This document shows, piece by piece, positions 21,811-32,308 of a stretch of 64,000 nucleotides of DNA (the stretch's first letter is position 1; each line of letters begins with the position of its first letter). The notes under the pieces are model-generated. The model saw only the letters and a list, made by a program, of their open reading frames with translations. It made no database searches and was not told the origin of the DNA. The translations under genes and the position numbers were made by a program. Source of the DNA: Dioscorea cayenensis subsp. rotundata (lineage: Eukaryota > Streptophyta > Magnoliopsida > Dioscoreales > Dioscoreaceae); assembly GCF_009730915.1 (NCBI RefSeq), contig NC_052479.1, forward strand, positions 30,133,610 to 30,197,609, given 5' to 3'.

Positions 21811-23273
21811 ATATTTTATATTTTGTTCCATTTGAAAGTTGAATCTTATCTGGCCATGGACCTACAAGCACTAAATTTCTTAGAATATCTGGTATGTGTA
21901 TTTCCTTGTAGACATAAATATATACGTATATAAGAAAGGTGCTGTTCTTTAAAAATATTTGATAACAGTTAGTTAGATTATTATCTAATAGTTATTTTTT
22001 TATACAGAGAATTGTGTTTGATTATTGTTTGGTACTATTTAACATTGCTTGGTACCATACATGGATTAATAATATTAGTTGGATTCAAATCTAATGATTA
22101 ATGTGAACATTCATAGATAGCACGGTATATATAAATATATATATACTGCGATATGTTCTCTGTAGATGTTCACACAACGTCTGTAAACTGTAAAGAAGAT
22201 GAGAGTAAAGGAAAGAAAAGAAAAAAAAGAGACATATAGGAGGGTGAAGAGAGATATTGGGCAATAGTGATGAGAAACAATGCCTGAGTATTGTACTGGG
22301 TTGAAAATGAGTGAATGAAGTGGTTGAATAGTTTCTGTTAATATCAAACAAATCACTCCTACAAATAAAATAGTTTGTATTTTATTTCTTCCTCCAGAAA
22401 TCGTTTATATTTTTTTTTTTAAATGAAAGTAAATTGAAATCTCCAAAATATTGGATAAAAACAATTATATAAAAAGAAGCTTTTGTGTGATGTTTAATTT
22501 ATTCTGAGAAGTATATTAGCAATATCAAAAAGATTACAGTAATTTTTATTTTGTTTATTATTATTTTTAAATAAATCAATTACCATTCATTGCCAATTAA
22601 AATGCAATAACATAACACTCGAGTGGAAAAATAAAATCAATACAAAACTAACCATGCAAGAGTATGCTCACATGCCACCGAAGGTGAAGTATAGCATGAT
22701 CAAAGAAATATTAATAACAAGCACATATTCGGTATTGCTGAAACAACAAAATCATGATTATGAGGATGTAATGTTTGTCGTAAGTTGCACTAGATAAATT
22801 GAGTGATTAAATTTCTCAAGAATTACAATAATTAAATGATGAATAATGATTCATTAGTGAATTTTACTATGATCTATATATGTCTGTAAATTTTGAATTT
22901 ACGAACACACTCTCTCCCTCTAAATCTCAACCCCACTAGTCCCGGAGATGATATCTATATATATATATATATAGATGTTATTCCATATCAAATCTTAAGG
23001 GTGAGGAATAATCTCAAGGCAAAGAGAATGGCATTCATGTAATTAATTAAAAGAATGAAGGTCCATTTCGTCATTTCACCCTTCTTTCCCGCCACCACCG
23101 CCATTTCCCTCCCTCTTTGCTTGCAAGCTCGGGCTTCTCTTTATTTTTTTTTTTTCCTGGATTATATTCTCACCCTCTTTTTTTCCTTTTTGTACTCCTT
23201 CAAAAGCCCCTCCCTTTCTCTCCCTCTCACGCCAAACCCTAACCCTAATCCTCCAGATGATCTTTGATCTTCA
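20700..23273. other. Intergenic with a dispersed direct repeat, no gene seen
   Basis: A GRP 1 promoter region followed by AT-rich sequence. Two diverged copies of a roughly 110-bp segment lie at about 20885-20990 and 21425-21540; both contain TTATTTATCTTATCGGT and CATATGTTAATAT. A (GAT)n microsatellite lies at 21781-21809. Open frames at 22091-22356 (minus) are low-complexity and I do not support them. Confidence 0.5.
21781..21809. repeat. (GAT)n microsatellite
   Basis: An unbroken run of about nine GAT triplets in noncoding DNA. Confidence 0.9.
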
Positions 23274-25640
23274 ATGGGGAACTGGATCTTCGCCCGCGCC
23301 GCTGTCCGGCGCCGGGTGGAAGACCACCTGACGCGGCCGCGGCGTCTCTCTCGGCAGCTCTCCAATGTGGATTACAAGAAGCTCCGAAAGCTCATCGTTT
23401 CCGGCAAGCTCGCCCCCTGCTTCGATGCTCTCGATGATGCCTTCTTTGATGACCTCGAGGAATGCCCCATTTGCTTCTTCGTGAGTTTCAGTTTCCCCTC
23501 TTTTTGATTCACCATGAATTCCCTTAAATTCCCCCAAAAAAAGAGAAAAAAAAAACACTCTATAATCTTTTTTTATTGGTAATTTTGGGAAATGTCATGT
23601 AATTACAGCAGAATTTCTACTAAAAATCACAGCTTTTTTCTCCTCAGTAAATTTAAGTTTGAATTGACTTCAATTGGAAATCATGTTTGTATTATAGATT
23701 TTTATTGATTTATTTATTTTTTGTAGTATTATCCGAGCTTGAATCGATCTCGATGCTGCGAGAAGGGAATATGCACTGGTGAGATGAAGTTTTCTCTTGA
23801 TTACTTGTTTTTATGATAAACAAATAGGGTTAAAATTCATGAATTTTTGCGTTTGCAGAGTGTTTCTTGCAGATGAAACCAACAGATGTTTCTCAGAAAA
23901 TTCAGTATCCTTCTAAGCTTCTAGTTTTTGGTTCATTTGAAATGATGTTGTTTAGAATTCATTAATTTGTTTCGATTTCATGTGTTGATTATTTGGATAT
24001 ATTTGTGCTGAATTCTTACTGCTTGTTTTGGAACTGTATTTGATTTTGTTCTCCTGATTTCAATGTGAAACTCTACAATTTTTATGATTTGATAGAGTTC
24101 ATTATCAAAGACTTAAACACATGTGATGGATCATTTTTGACAATCATCCCGAATGAGCTATCCTGGTTCTTCATTTAGTTTTGAACTTTGAATTTTTTTA
24201 TGTTTATTCAATTCTAAAGTCTTTGATGATTCTTATATTGATGTTGGATCATATGATGTTTGCTCTTTTAATCAATTCTTAAAAATTTGCAATTTTTGGG
24301 TCATTTTTTGTTGTGGAATTCAAAGAGGCTGAAATCAGTCCACAGTACATGTTTAACTTGCCTAGCCGCCTGCCAGCATTATTCTTTCAATCAATATAAG
24401 ATTTACATGATAATTTTTTTAGCCTTTCAAACAAGGAGTTTTTTTCTTTAATGTTTGGTTGAATGAATATAAAGTGGACAGTGAAATGAAGGTAACTGTA
24501 TCATAAAATTTTACCTGCTTTGCAATTTCATATTCTCATATCATCGATCTCAATTCTCACTTGGCATTTCATTTTTCTGAACTATTTGTCCTCCTTTGAT
24601 CTGTGATAACTATGTTAATGTATATTACATTAAATGTTTCATCCATATGTTCAACACAAGGAACTTTCGTATTTGAATTACTTATCCTTTTCAAGATGTC
24701 CATACTGCAAATACTCATGCTATGCAGTTGAGTATCGTGGTGCACGAACCACAGAGGAGAAGGACATCGATTTAGCTGTATGAATCTTTTATTTATTCAT
24801 TACCCCAATTTATCTTTTTATCGAGAAATTCATGGTGACTAGCTAGTTGACACAGGAAGAACAAAAGGTCATTGAAGCAAAAATGAGAATGCAGTTTGAA
24901 TCTCAAAATGAGAAGAACATCTCACTGCCTGATCAAAGCCATCTAATTAGCTCTGAAGTTCAATCTCCGGCATCAACAAATGCCGAACAATCTGGTGATG
25001 GTAAACTACACTCTCTTTTTTTTCAAATCAGAGAAAAAAACCATGTCTTCTCAAAAATAACCATGCACTTAATTCTGTATGATCAGTTAATGGAAGCAAT
25101 GTAGAAGATCAAAATGGCACTCTAATACAAGAAAGTACAGAAAACAATTACTCTTTGACTCGAAACATATGCCGTGCAAGGTCTTCTAATATCGAACTTC
25201 TTTTTCTGCATAATTTTCTTTCTCGGTAATATTGACAAAACAAACTTCATTGTTGAAATCAAGATGCAGACATGAAAGGGTTCATACAAGTCTTGAAGAA
25301 GTCATGTTGATGGAAACCATATGGCAATCTATTCAGGTAATAATTTCCATTCTTTTTGCATGTAATTAATATCGAAACCGGAAATGCATATATAAATAAA
25401 GTTTTACAGGATGCAAGAGTGGATCGAAGCGAAAACAAAGAGCCTTCTGAATCAAGTGACACAATTGAATCTCAAATTGAAATGAATCCAGAGCTTAACA
25501 ACAGCAAAATTTCTGCATCTTTTGATGATGGAGAGTGTCATTCATCGAAATCATCGTCACCGGATAATAATTCCCCGCAAGATAATCCATTGAAGGTCAT
25601 CGATGTCGTTGGCTCAAGTAATTCTACTTCCACTTCATAA
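23274..25640 (+). CDS. RING-type E3 ubiquitin ligase, GW2/DA2-like
   Basis: Eight exons: 23274-23480, 23727-23778, 23859-23904, 24696-24777, 24856-25000, 25087-25180, 25264-25336 and 25410-25640, giving 309 residues. The N-terminus is MGNWIF, then DYKKLRKLIVSGKLAPCF. A cysteine-rich RING-like module follows with EECPICFFYYPSLNRSRCC, KGICTECFLQMKP and CPYCKYSCYAVEYRG, then EEQKVIEAKMRMQFE. This order matches the plant GW2/DA2 family, whose members ubiquitinate growth regulators and limit seed and organ size. A later conserved block, SLEEVMLMETIWQSIQ (about residues 219-234), is followed by an acidic, Ser-rich tail. The protein is shorter than the GW2 I remember (about 425 residues), so it may be a DA2-like paralogue or a sister SIP5-like clade; I cannot separate these by eye. 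The position-2 glycine raises possible N-myristoylation. Confidence 0.88.
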
Positions 25641-26170
25641 TCTTGTGAATAATAATTCTCTCTAATTATTTCCAACTCTATCATTTGATCTTGAAATTTG
25701 TTGTATGTTGTATGTATTATGTTATTTCTTTCTCATTTTTTCTGTATATTTTAAATTTAATAATGAAATCTAAAGTGGTGCTTTTTACAAATTGCCCCTT
25801 GAGAATTGCTTTAATTATAAATATTGTTTTTTCTTTTATATATATATATATATTTTCTTATATATATATATATATATATAATACATGCAGAGAAGTTAGT
25901 GGAAGAATTGGATTGGGAATGAAGCCTTTTTTTTAAAAAAAAAAAAATGAAATAAAGATGGAATTTAAGTAGAGCCAATGAGAAAGATACAAAGAAATAT
26001 GCAAATGTAGCAGACCAATGGAATAAGTTTGGTTTAAAGTTTGTTTATGTGCATCCAAATGTACAATACGTGGCCTCATTATCAACCTTTTTCATGCAAT
26101 TTCATGTGATCCCCATTAGCCCTTAATCAACCTCTTCTTCTCTCTTAATTTTATTTATTTATTAGCCTTT
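25641..26170. other. 3' region and spacer
   Basis: The presumed 3' UTR of the RING E3 gene, TA microsatellites near 25840-25880, and AT-rich spacer. No gene was seen. Confidence 0.5.
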
Positions 26171-26177
26171 TTTAAAG

Positions 26178-26811
26178 GGCCCGGCCCGGACCCGAATATC
26201 AGCCCGAGGCCAGATTTAATTAATGGAGAAAAATTAATTGGGTTTTAACTTTATGTGTTGTTTTTATTAATATAAAAATATTAAATTAAATTAAATTTAT
26301 TAAAAGTGAAGAAAATATGGGTGGCATTATTTTGATGCATTTGATTGAGCATTTTTTTAAAAAATAATCAAACTAGTGATGTAATCATATATTTTTTTTT
26401 ACTTTTATTGTTTAGTTTAATTTAGTTAAAAAAGAAAGTGTAAATTCTTCACTATTGGGTTTTTCAATATTTTGTAGTGAAAGTTGAAGATTTAATTATC
26501 AATATTTTTTCATAGTGAGAGATATAAATAATTTTCTCAAATTTAATCAAATGATTTTATTTGACTGTAAATTTTTTTTATTGAATTTAATTTCAATAGT
26601 AAAAAAAGTTCATTTTCTCAACAGTAAATGAAGATATATGTTTTTTCTAATATTAAATAAATTATTTTATTAATAAAGATACTTTTCTTAAATTATTTAT
26701 GTGACAAGTTCTTTTATATATAATTTTTCAAGTACACTCAAACCTAACCCAAGCCTAGAATTTTCCAAAGCAACCGGGCTCGGGCCAACCCGCCCATTAA
26801 ACAACCCTAAG
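26178..26811. mobile_element. Probable non-autonomous hAT-like element
   Basis: The two edges are GC-rich, roughly inverted blocks in an otherwise AT-rich stretch: GGGCCCGGCCCGGACCCG on the left, and CCGGGCTCGGGCCAACCCGC followed by AACAACCCTA on the right. These GGGCCCGG-type ends with a terminal AGGGTTGTTTAATGGGC reading (right end inverted) resemble the ends of plant hAT MITEs as I remember them. The inside is low-complexity AT sequence without coding capacity. I could not identify a clean 8-bp target duplication, and the left end may be truncated. Confidence 0.5.
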
Positions 26812-26819
26812 GTGGTGCC

Positions 26820-26826
26820 TATAAAT
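26820..26826 (+). promoter_or_regulatory. TATA box of GRP 2
   Basis: TATAAAT lies 58 bp before the GRP 2 start codon and about 10 bp after the right edge of the hAT-like element. The short spacing predicts a 5' UTR of about 25-30 nt. Confidence 0.65.
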
Positions 26827-26877
26827 GTAGGTCACATTACATTAGTGGATGTAACTAAGTAGGTTTAACTAGTAAAT

Positions 26878-27708
26878 ATGTCCTCCCTAATGTTCATACT
26901 CACGACGTCTCTTCTGGTGCTATGCATCACTTTCACGGTGGCCGGAGGTCGACCTCCGGTGAGGAAAGACCTCGGTATTGATCTTGGCGGCGGCGGTGGT
27001 GGTGTAGGTCTTGGGCTTGGCCTTGGTCTTGGTTTGGGTGGCAATGGTGGTACATCAACATCTGGCTCAACTTGTAATTCATGTTCATCTAACTTGGGTT
27101 CGGGGTCGGGGTCAAGTTCAGGTTCTGGTTCGGGTTCAGGTTTAGGTAATGCTAAAGGTTTTGGATCCGGTTCAGGCTCTGGTGATGGCAATGGAGTAGG
27201 TTTAGGGTGCACACCTCCTAGTGCCTCCTCTTGCGGTGGTGCTTGTTCATCAAACTCTGGTGGCGGCTCTGGTCGTGGCTCAGGTCATGGCCAGGGATTT
27301 GGTTCTGGTTCAGGACATGGTGAAGGTTATGGGTCTGGATCCGGATTTGGTTCTGGTTCTGGGCATGGTGAAGGATATGGGTCTGGATCTGGATTTGGGT
27401 CTGGTTCAGGACATGGTGAAGGATATGGTTCTGGATCCGGATTTGGTTCTGGTTCAGGACATGATGAAGGATTTGGGTCTGGATCTGGTTTTGGGTCTGG
27501 CTCGGGACATGGTGAAGGATTTGGGTCTGGATCTGGTTTTGGGTTTGGCTCGGGACATGGTGAAGGATACGGGTCTGGATCTGGGTTTGGGTCTGGCTCG
27601 GGACATGGTAAAGGATATGGGTCTGGATCCGGGTTTGGGTCTGGTTCAGGTTCCGGCTCAGGTTATGGTGAAGGTTTTGGGTCCGGATCAAATGGGGGAC
27701 ATGATTAA
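26878..27708 (+). CDS. Secreted glycine-rich protein with 16-residue tandem repeats (GRP 2)
   Basis: A single-exon frame of 276 residues. The N-terminus [20 protein letters not shown] is a signal peptide, followed by [11 protein letters not shown] and a Gly/Leu stretch. Two small Cys clusters come next (STCNSCSS and [11 protein letters not shown]), then seven near-identical repeats of the form [16 protein letters not shown], ending [11 protein letters not shown]. The composition suggests an apoplastic structural GRP; the His and Glu in each repeat could bind metal or be charge-regulated, but that is inference. Repeat-to-repeat changes are mostly silent or conservative (Y/F, G/D, E/K). Frames on the opposite strand and in frame +2 stay open across the repeat only because of its periodicity. 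Confidence 0.85.
   Translation: MSSLMFILTTSLLVLCITFTVAGGRPPVRKDLGIDLGGGGGGVGLGLGLGLGLGGNGGTSTSGSTCNSCSSNLGSGSGSSSGSGSGSGLGNAKGFGSGSGSGDGNGVGLGCTPPSASSCGGACSSNSGGGSGRGSGHGQGFGSGSGHGEGYGSGSGFGSGSGHGEGYGSGSGFGSGSGHGEGYGSGSGFGSGSGHDEGFGSGSGFGSGSGHGEGFGSGSGFGFGSGHGEGYGSGSGFGSGSGHGKGYGSGSGFGSGSGSGSGYGEGFGSGSNGGHD
27301..27636 (+). repeat. Seven 48-bp coding tandem repeats in GRP 2
   Basis: Seven in-register copies of a 48-bp unit beginning near GGTTCTGGTTCAGGACATGG, at 27301, 27349, 27397, 27445, 27493, 27541 and 27589. The copies differ by a few substitutions and none changes length. This is a coding minisatellite whose copy number may vary between alleles. Confidence 0.92.
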
Positions 27709-28976
27709 ATAATAATCATTTAAGTGAGAATAATCTTGATGCGAATCTTTGTTTTCATGTTTGCTGTGTTTAAGTATCATAAACTATCCATTTGATGGGC
27801 ATAGTTTGGATACATCTTATTATGTTTTCTTTGTTTTAAGCTTTAATAAAACAAGTGTGTTTTTCTATCTATTAATGCTTTCTCTTATCATTTTCATCAA
27901 TAATTTATTTTTCTAGAGAAGCATTGATCTTATATATTATAAATTTCAAAAAATCTAAAAATTAACCAATTAACCAAAAAGTTATAAATTTAGAAAGGAG
28001 AAACTTGTTATTGTAAATGATTCAAACTAAGAGAGTTTTCAAGAAATTGAATCATTTTCAAGGACTATTGGTTACTTTCCTCTTTTCAAAACCACCAATC
28101 CTCATCTTCACAAGTGATTAATGTTTATTTTTAATTTTAAAATTTTAAAGTATTAAAAAATTCAAAAGAAGGGTTTGAATTATAGCAAGTGGGGTTGACG
28201 GTTACCTCACCGCAGTATTATGATAACGAACTTGTTTAATCTCAACTGTTGGATATTGATCGAACGATTAGAATCAAAGGTGTAGGTTAAGCTAAACTGA
28301 ATCGCTCATTTGGCGGGCAATCGTGGAGTTTTTTAACCGCTTCGGTGAGCGTAACTAAACGTAACCGCAAATCCATAAAACTATCAGAAAGACTGTTATT
28401 TACGAAAAGGTCCTTGTTCTTTTTTTTTTACATACAAACATCATTTTAAATTTGCCAGACAGATATTTATTTATTTTAATTTTTCATTCAGTGAACAACT
28501 AAAATATTAATAACTGAAAAGGTATGTATTTAATGTTTAAAAATTATAAAAATTAAATTAAAAAAGGAAGTTTCAAATTTTAATTTCAATTTCTTTTTTC
28601 TCCTATTTTTGCTTTTTATATTATATTAGAAAATATTGGTGTCATCTTTTATTATCTTAACATTTCAAGGCTGTATAATAATATTAGGGCTTCTCTAACA
28701 ATAAACATTATAAAAAAAAAATCAGATATATATATATATATATTAAAAAGTTTAAAAATCATGTATACATTATAAAAATATTAATATTAAAAATTTCATC
28801 TTTCAAAAATTATTCTAAATAAAGAATTAAAAAAAAGATTTATGAGAAATTTTCAAAAAGCAAGGGAGTCAAACGTAATTTCTATTTTTACTTTTTGCCC
28901 CCTAAAGAACCACATTATAATATTAAAAAAGAAGAGGGGGTTAATGAGAAAAGTTCACAAACAAAGACTCAAAGCC
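27709..28976. other. Intergenic with a possible small MITE
   Basis: The GRP 2 3' UTR, then AT-rich spacer. At about 28195-28370 there is a moderately GC-rich block with imperfect inverted ends (GGTTACCTCACCG left, CGGTGAGCGTAAC right), possibly a small MITE. No gene was seen. Confidence 0.4.
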
Positions 28977-28984
28977 TATAAATA
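28977..28984 (+). promoter_or_regulatory. TATA box of the tetraspanin gene
   Basis: TATAAATA. The expected transcription start, about 30 bp downstream, falls near 29008. That is after the first in-frame ATG (29006) and well before the one used (29099). Confidence 0.65.
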
Positions 28985-29098
28985 CCAAGCTTCTCATCAG
29001 CGTCCATGGCCGCCATTCCCGAGACCTCATCCTCATCGCCGGAGACGAAGACGAAGACCCGAAGACCCGAAGACGAGCAAGAGAGAGAGAGAGAGAAG

Positions 29099-31148
29099 AT
29101 GGTTCGAGTGAGCAACAATGTCGTTGGATGTCTCAATCTCATCACGCTGCTTCTCTCCATCCCCATCGTTGCCGGCGGCATCTGGCTCACCAGCCGCGCC
29201 TCCACTGACTGCGAGAAGTTCCTTGAAAAGCCTGTTATATTTCTTGGAGTTTTCCTCCTTGTTGTCTCCCTCGCTGGCCTCGTCGGCGCTTGGTGCCGCA
29301 TCTCCCTCCTCCTCTGGCTCTACCTCGTCGTCATGTTCCTCCTCATCGTCGTTGTCTTTTGTTTCACCATATTCGCGTTTGTTATCACTAATAAGGGCGC
29401 CGGAGAAGTCGTTTCTGGGAGGGGGTACAAGGAGTACAGGTTGGGGGACTACTCGAATTGGTTGCAAAAGAGGGTTGATGCCGAGAAGAATTGGTTGAAG
29501 ATCAGGAGCTGCATTCAGGAAAGCAAGGTTTGCCGCCGTATGGAGGAGAGGAATCAGACTCTCAATGAGTTCCTCCGTGATGATCTTTCACCTCTTCAGG
29601 TCTTCAATTCATTTCTGTTTCTGATTTCCTTTTTTCTCTGCTTAAGCTTGAATATTGGCATGAGTTTCTTGATGATATCTCTGGGTGGGATTTGGGGATG
29701 TTTGGGCTTAGGGTTTCTTGAAGTTACTATTTTATTTGTGTTTTATCTATTGGGCTAAATACTTGATTTTTGCGTCTGGGTTTCTGTTACTCTTTTGTGT
29801 GTGTGTGTTTGAAGAAATTAATCGATTTTGATGTGTTTGTTCAGAGTGTTCTTGTGGAGGATTTCTCTATGTTGATTTGGATAGAGAGAAGAAGGAGGAA
29901 AATAAAAGTTAAAAAAAAAATGAAAATAAGATAAGAAGGAAGGAGAATGATTTGGTGGAATTTTGTGGAACTTAATAGGGAAACTATGATAAGTTATAGG
30001 GCATGACTTTTATGCTTCTTTATTGCATTTTTAATTTTTCATTGGGAAGGGTTTGGTTTAGTACTGAGATGCTTTCTTCATTAAAGCAGTCATTTTGGTT
30101 GTTGTCATGGTTATCTTATCCATGGAGTATTAAACAATTGATGAAGACATTTGGCTAGAAATATCTTTGTAGTTTCTTGTTGCAAATTCTTGAATTTTTA
30201 CTAGTCATAACTTATTTGGAAATTTTAAGCTAATTTTGTTTTGGGAGATGTATTCTTATCTGATTTTTAGCTAAAACTGAATCTTTCTTCTGGTTGTTTA
30301 ATTACTCTCTTGTACTGAGCATTTTACTCCGTTCTTTTTAGTGTGTCTCTAGTTTCTGCAATTACTGCTAAACCTGCAGAAAGAGAATTTGTGCTAAATA
30401 TAAAAGTATCCTTATCTGTCCGTAAGTAAAACATGGGTATATTAATTCACATTTTGTTTTTTTTTTTCAAAGTTTTTCATTCCCCTGATTGTGAGATTTT
30501 TCTACTTTTGAGAATGTGAAGCTTATTCTGTAGAATATGTCATCTAATCTCTCTTGTTTTGAAAGCTTACTTTCTTTTCCATGTTTATTTTTTAAGTTTC
30601 ACGGCACTACGAAATTCTATTCTTGGAGCATTTGAATGTTGCAGATAATCTATTTTTGTTACATATACATTTCCATCTTTTACTCAGCACAATTAACTCA
30701 AACAAAGTTCGTGCTGTACATTTTGGCTTTGGCATTGTAAATCTTTGAGCAGGTCCCAACTCTTGTTTGTAGCTTCTTATTTTGTTCTTTTATTCTTCCA
30801 AACTTATTTGTTGTGTATCTTCTTACTCTTGTTCAGTCAGGATGCTGCAAACCTCCAACCGCATGCAATTTTATTTACCGTAGTGCAACTGTATGGGACA
30901 AACCTTCTGGCTTTGAGTCCAACATCTCAGACTGCAACTCTTGGCAAAGTGATCCTGCCATTCTCTGCTACGACTGCCAATCCTGCAAGGCTGGCGTTCT
31001 TGCCAATATCAAGCATGACTGGAAGACAATTGCAGTCGTCAACATTATCTTCCTCATAATCCTAATTGCTGTCTACTCAGTTGGATGCTGTGCCTTCAGG
31101 AACAACAGGGAGGAAAATGCTTATCCAAGATGGAAGGGTCATCCATAG
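29099..31148 (+). CDS. Tetraspanin
   Basis: Two exons, 29099-29599 and 30837-31148, giving 270 residues. Four hydrophobic segments are visible: VVGCLNLITLLLSIPIVAGG, VIFLGVFLLVVSLAGLVGAW, LLLWLYLVVMFLLIVVVFCF and AVVNIIFLIILIAVYSVGCC. The large extracellular loop carries the plant tetraspanin signature SGCCKPPTAC and further paired cysteines (DCNSW, CYDCQSCKAG). Tetraspanins organise membrane microdomains and mark extracellular vesicles in plants; the TET7/8 group is the closest by memory. The start MVRVSNNVVG is the family standard. An in-frame ATG at 29006 would add 31 charged residues but lies at or before the predicted transcription start. The single intron of 1.24 kb falls just before the GCCK motif. 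Confidence 0.95.
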
Positions 31149-32308
31149 TCAGAAGTAGGTATCTAATGACCCTTACTTTGCTGAATTTAGCACTCTCTTG
31201 ATGTTTTAGCTTTATATTTGGACAAATGCTGTTCTTCAGATCTTTTATCAATCAACTTCTATTGCTGTGTTCGATGTTGATATGCATTATATTCTAGCAT
31301 CTTACAGGAAGTTGGTTTTGCTTCTCAACCCATTATGATTTTCTTTTGGTGTGGGGTTTCATGTTTAATGTGGAGTGTGTGTGTGGGTGTCTGTGTTTTT
31401 GTACAACTTTCTTCTGAAAAGGGTTCTCGTTGAAATTCTACTCTTTGTTTTTACATTTCTTTACATTTGGAAGAACACAGAAGTGCTCGCATCCTGGAAT
31501 ATTAACTACTTAGATGGCTGGATAGATGATCTGATGGGAAATTGTGGTGCTTATATTTTCCTCCTGTAAACACCTGCAGCCAACTATTTACTTGTCATCC
31601 ATAATTTTTCATTAAGGACATAGAGTTCCTCCTTTATATTTATTACTAGCAAATTACTCCATATGTAGTTGTTATCAAACTCATTGAAATGATAATTTTG
31701 CCTTCAGTTTATGTAGCCTTGAATTATGCCCACTTCAGTAGGAGTTGATATAATTAAGAGGTTAAATGGGAAACCTCATCTTAATTAAAAGTCAAGCTTG
31801 GTCTTACGTTTCTCCTGCTTCAACTTTAGATAAGGACAAATAGACACCTTGCCTGAGATATAAATTTTTTTGAAAGGGAGACACATCATGTGAAGATTCT
31901 TCTTGGGTTTTGCCAACTAAGTTGGTGTGTGGCTTTTTGAAAGGAATCAAAGCTTTTTCAAAGCACCTGTTTATTGAATGGTTGTATGTGGCGAAGTGGT
32001 ATTCTTTCTGATGTTTCTGAAGGCGTATAACTGCACAAGCTTAGCTTATGCATGACTTAAGCCCCTGCCTTCTTTTATTCATTGTTTTAATACAATGTTT
32101 TTTTCTTCATCAAAAAGAGAAACTTCAATTCTAATATAGCGCTATGCATATTGATAGACTACAGCAGTTACTAGGTTGACAAGACTTTGTGAAATGTAAA
32201 AGTGGTAACTGGTAGTGATTAAGGATGCATGGCAGAATGTTCTTGATAACTGTCCCCTCTGCTCTCCATATATTATTGCCATGACATGCAGGAAAATTTT
32301 CAACTTTG
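31149..32308. other. Convergent 3' spacer
   Basis: The 3' UTR of the tetraspanin and the downstream side of the WAT1-type gene, which converge here. Frames such as 31375-31569 look random. No further gene was seen. Confidence 0.55.

Noticed and set aside
22091-22356. Two minus-strand frames of 81-86 residues
   Set aside because: They are Phe/Ser/Tyr-rich AT-sequence translations without homology signals or a promoter.
27218-27712. Long open frames on the minus strand and in a second plus frame across the GRP 2 repeat
   Set aside because: They exist only because a 48-bp repeat keeps every frame open. They have no signal peptide or domain, and the Gly-Ser frame is the one with a TATA box and a secretory start.
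29033-29498. Antisense frames over tetraspanin exon 1
   Set aside because: They mirror the GC-rich first exon. The sense frame has clear tetraspanin motifs.
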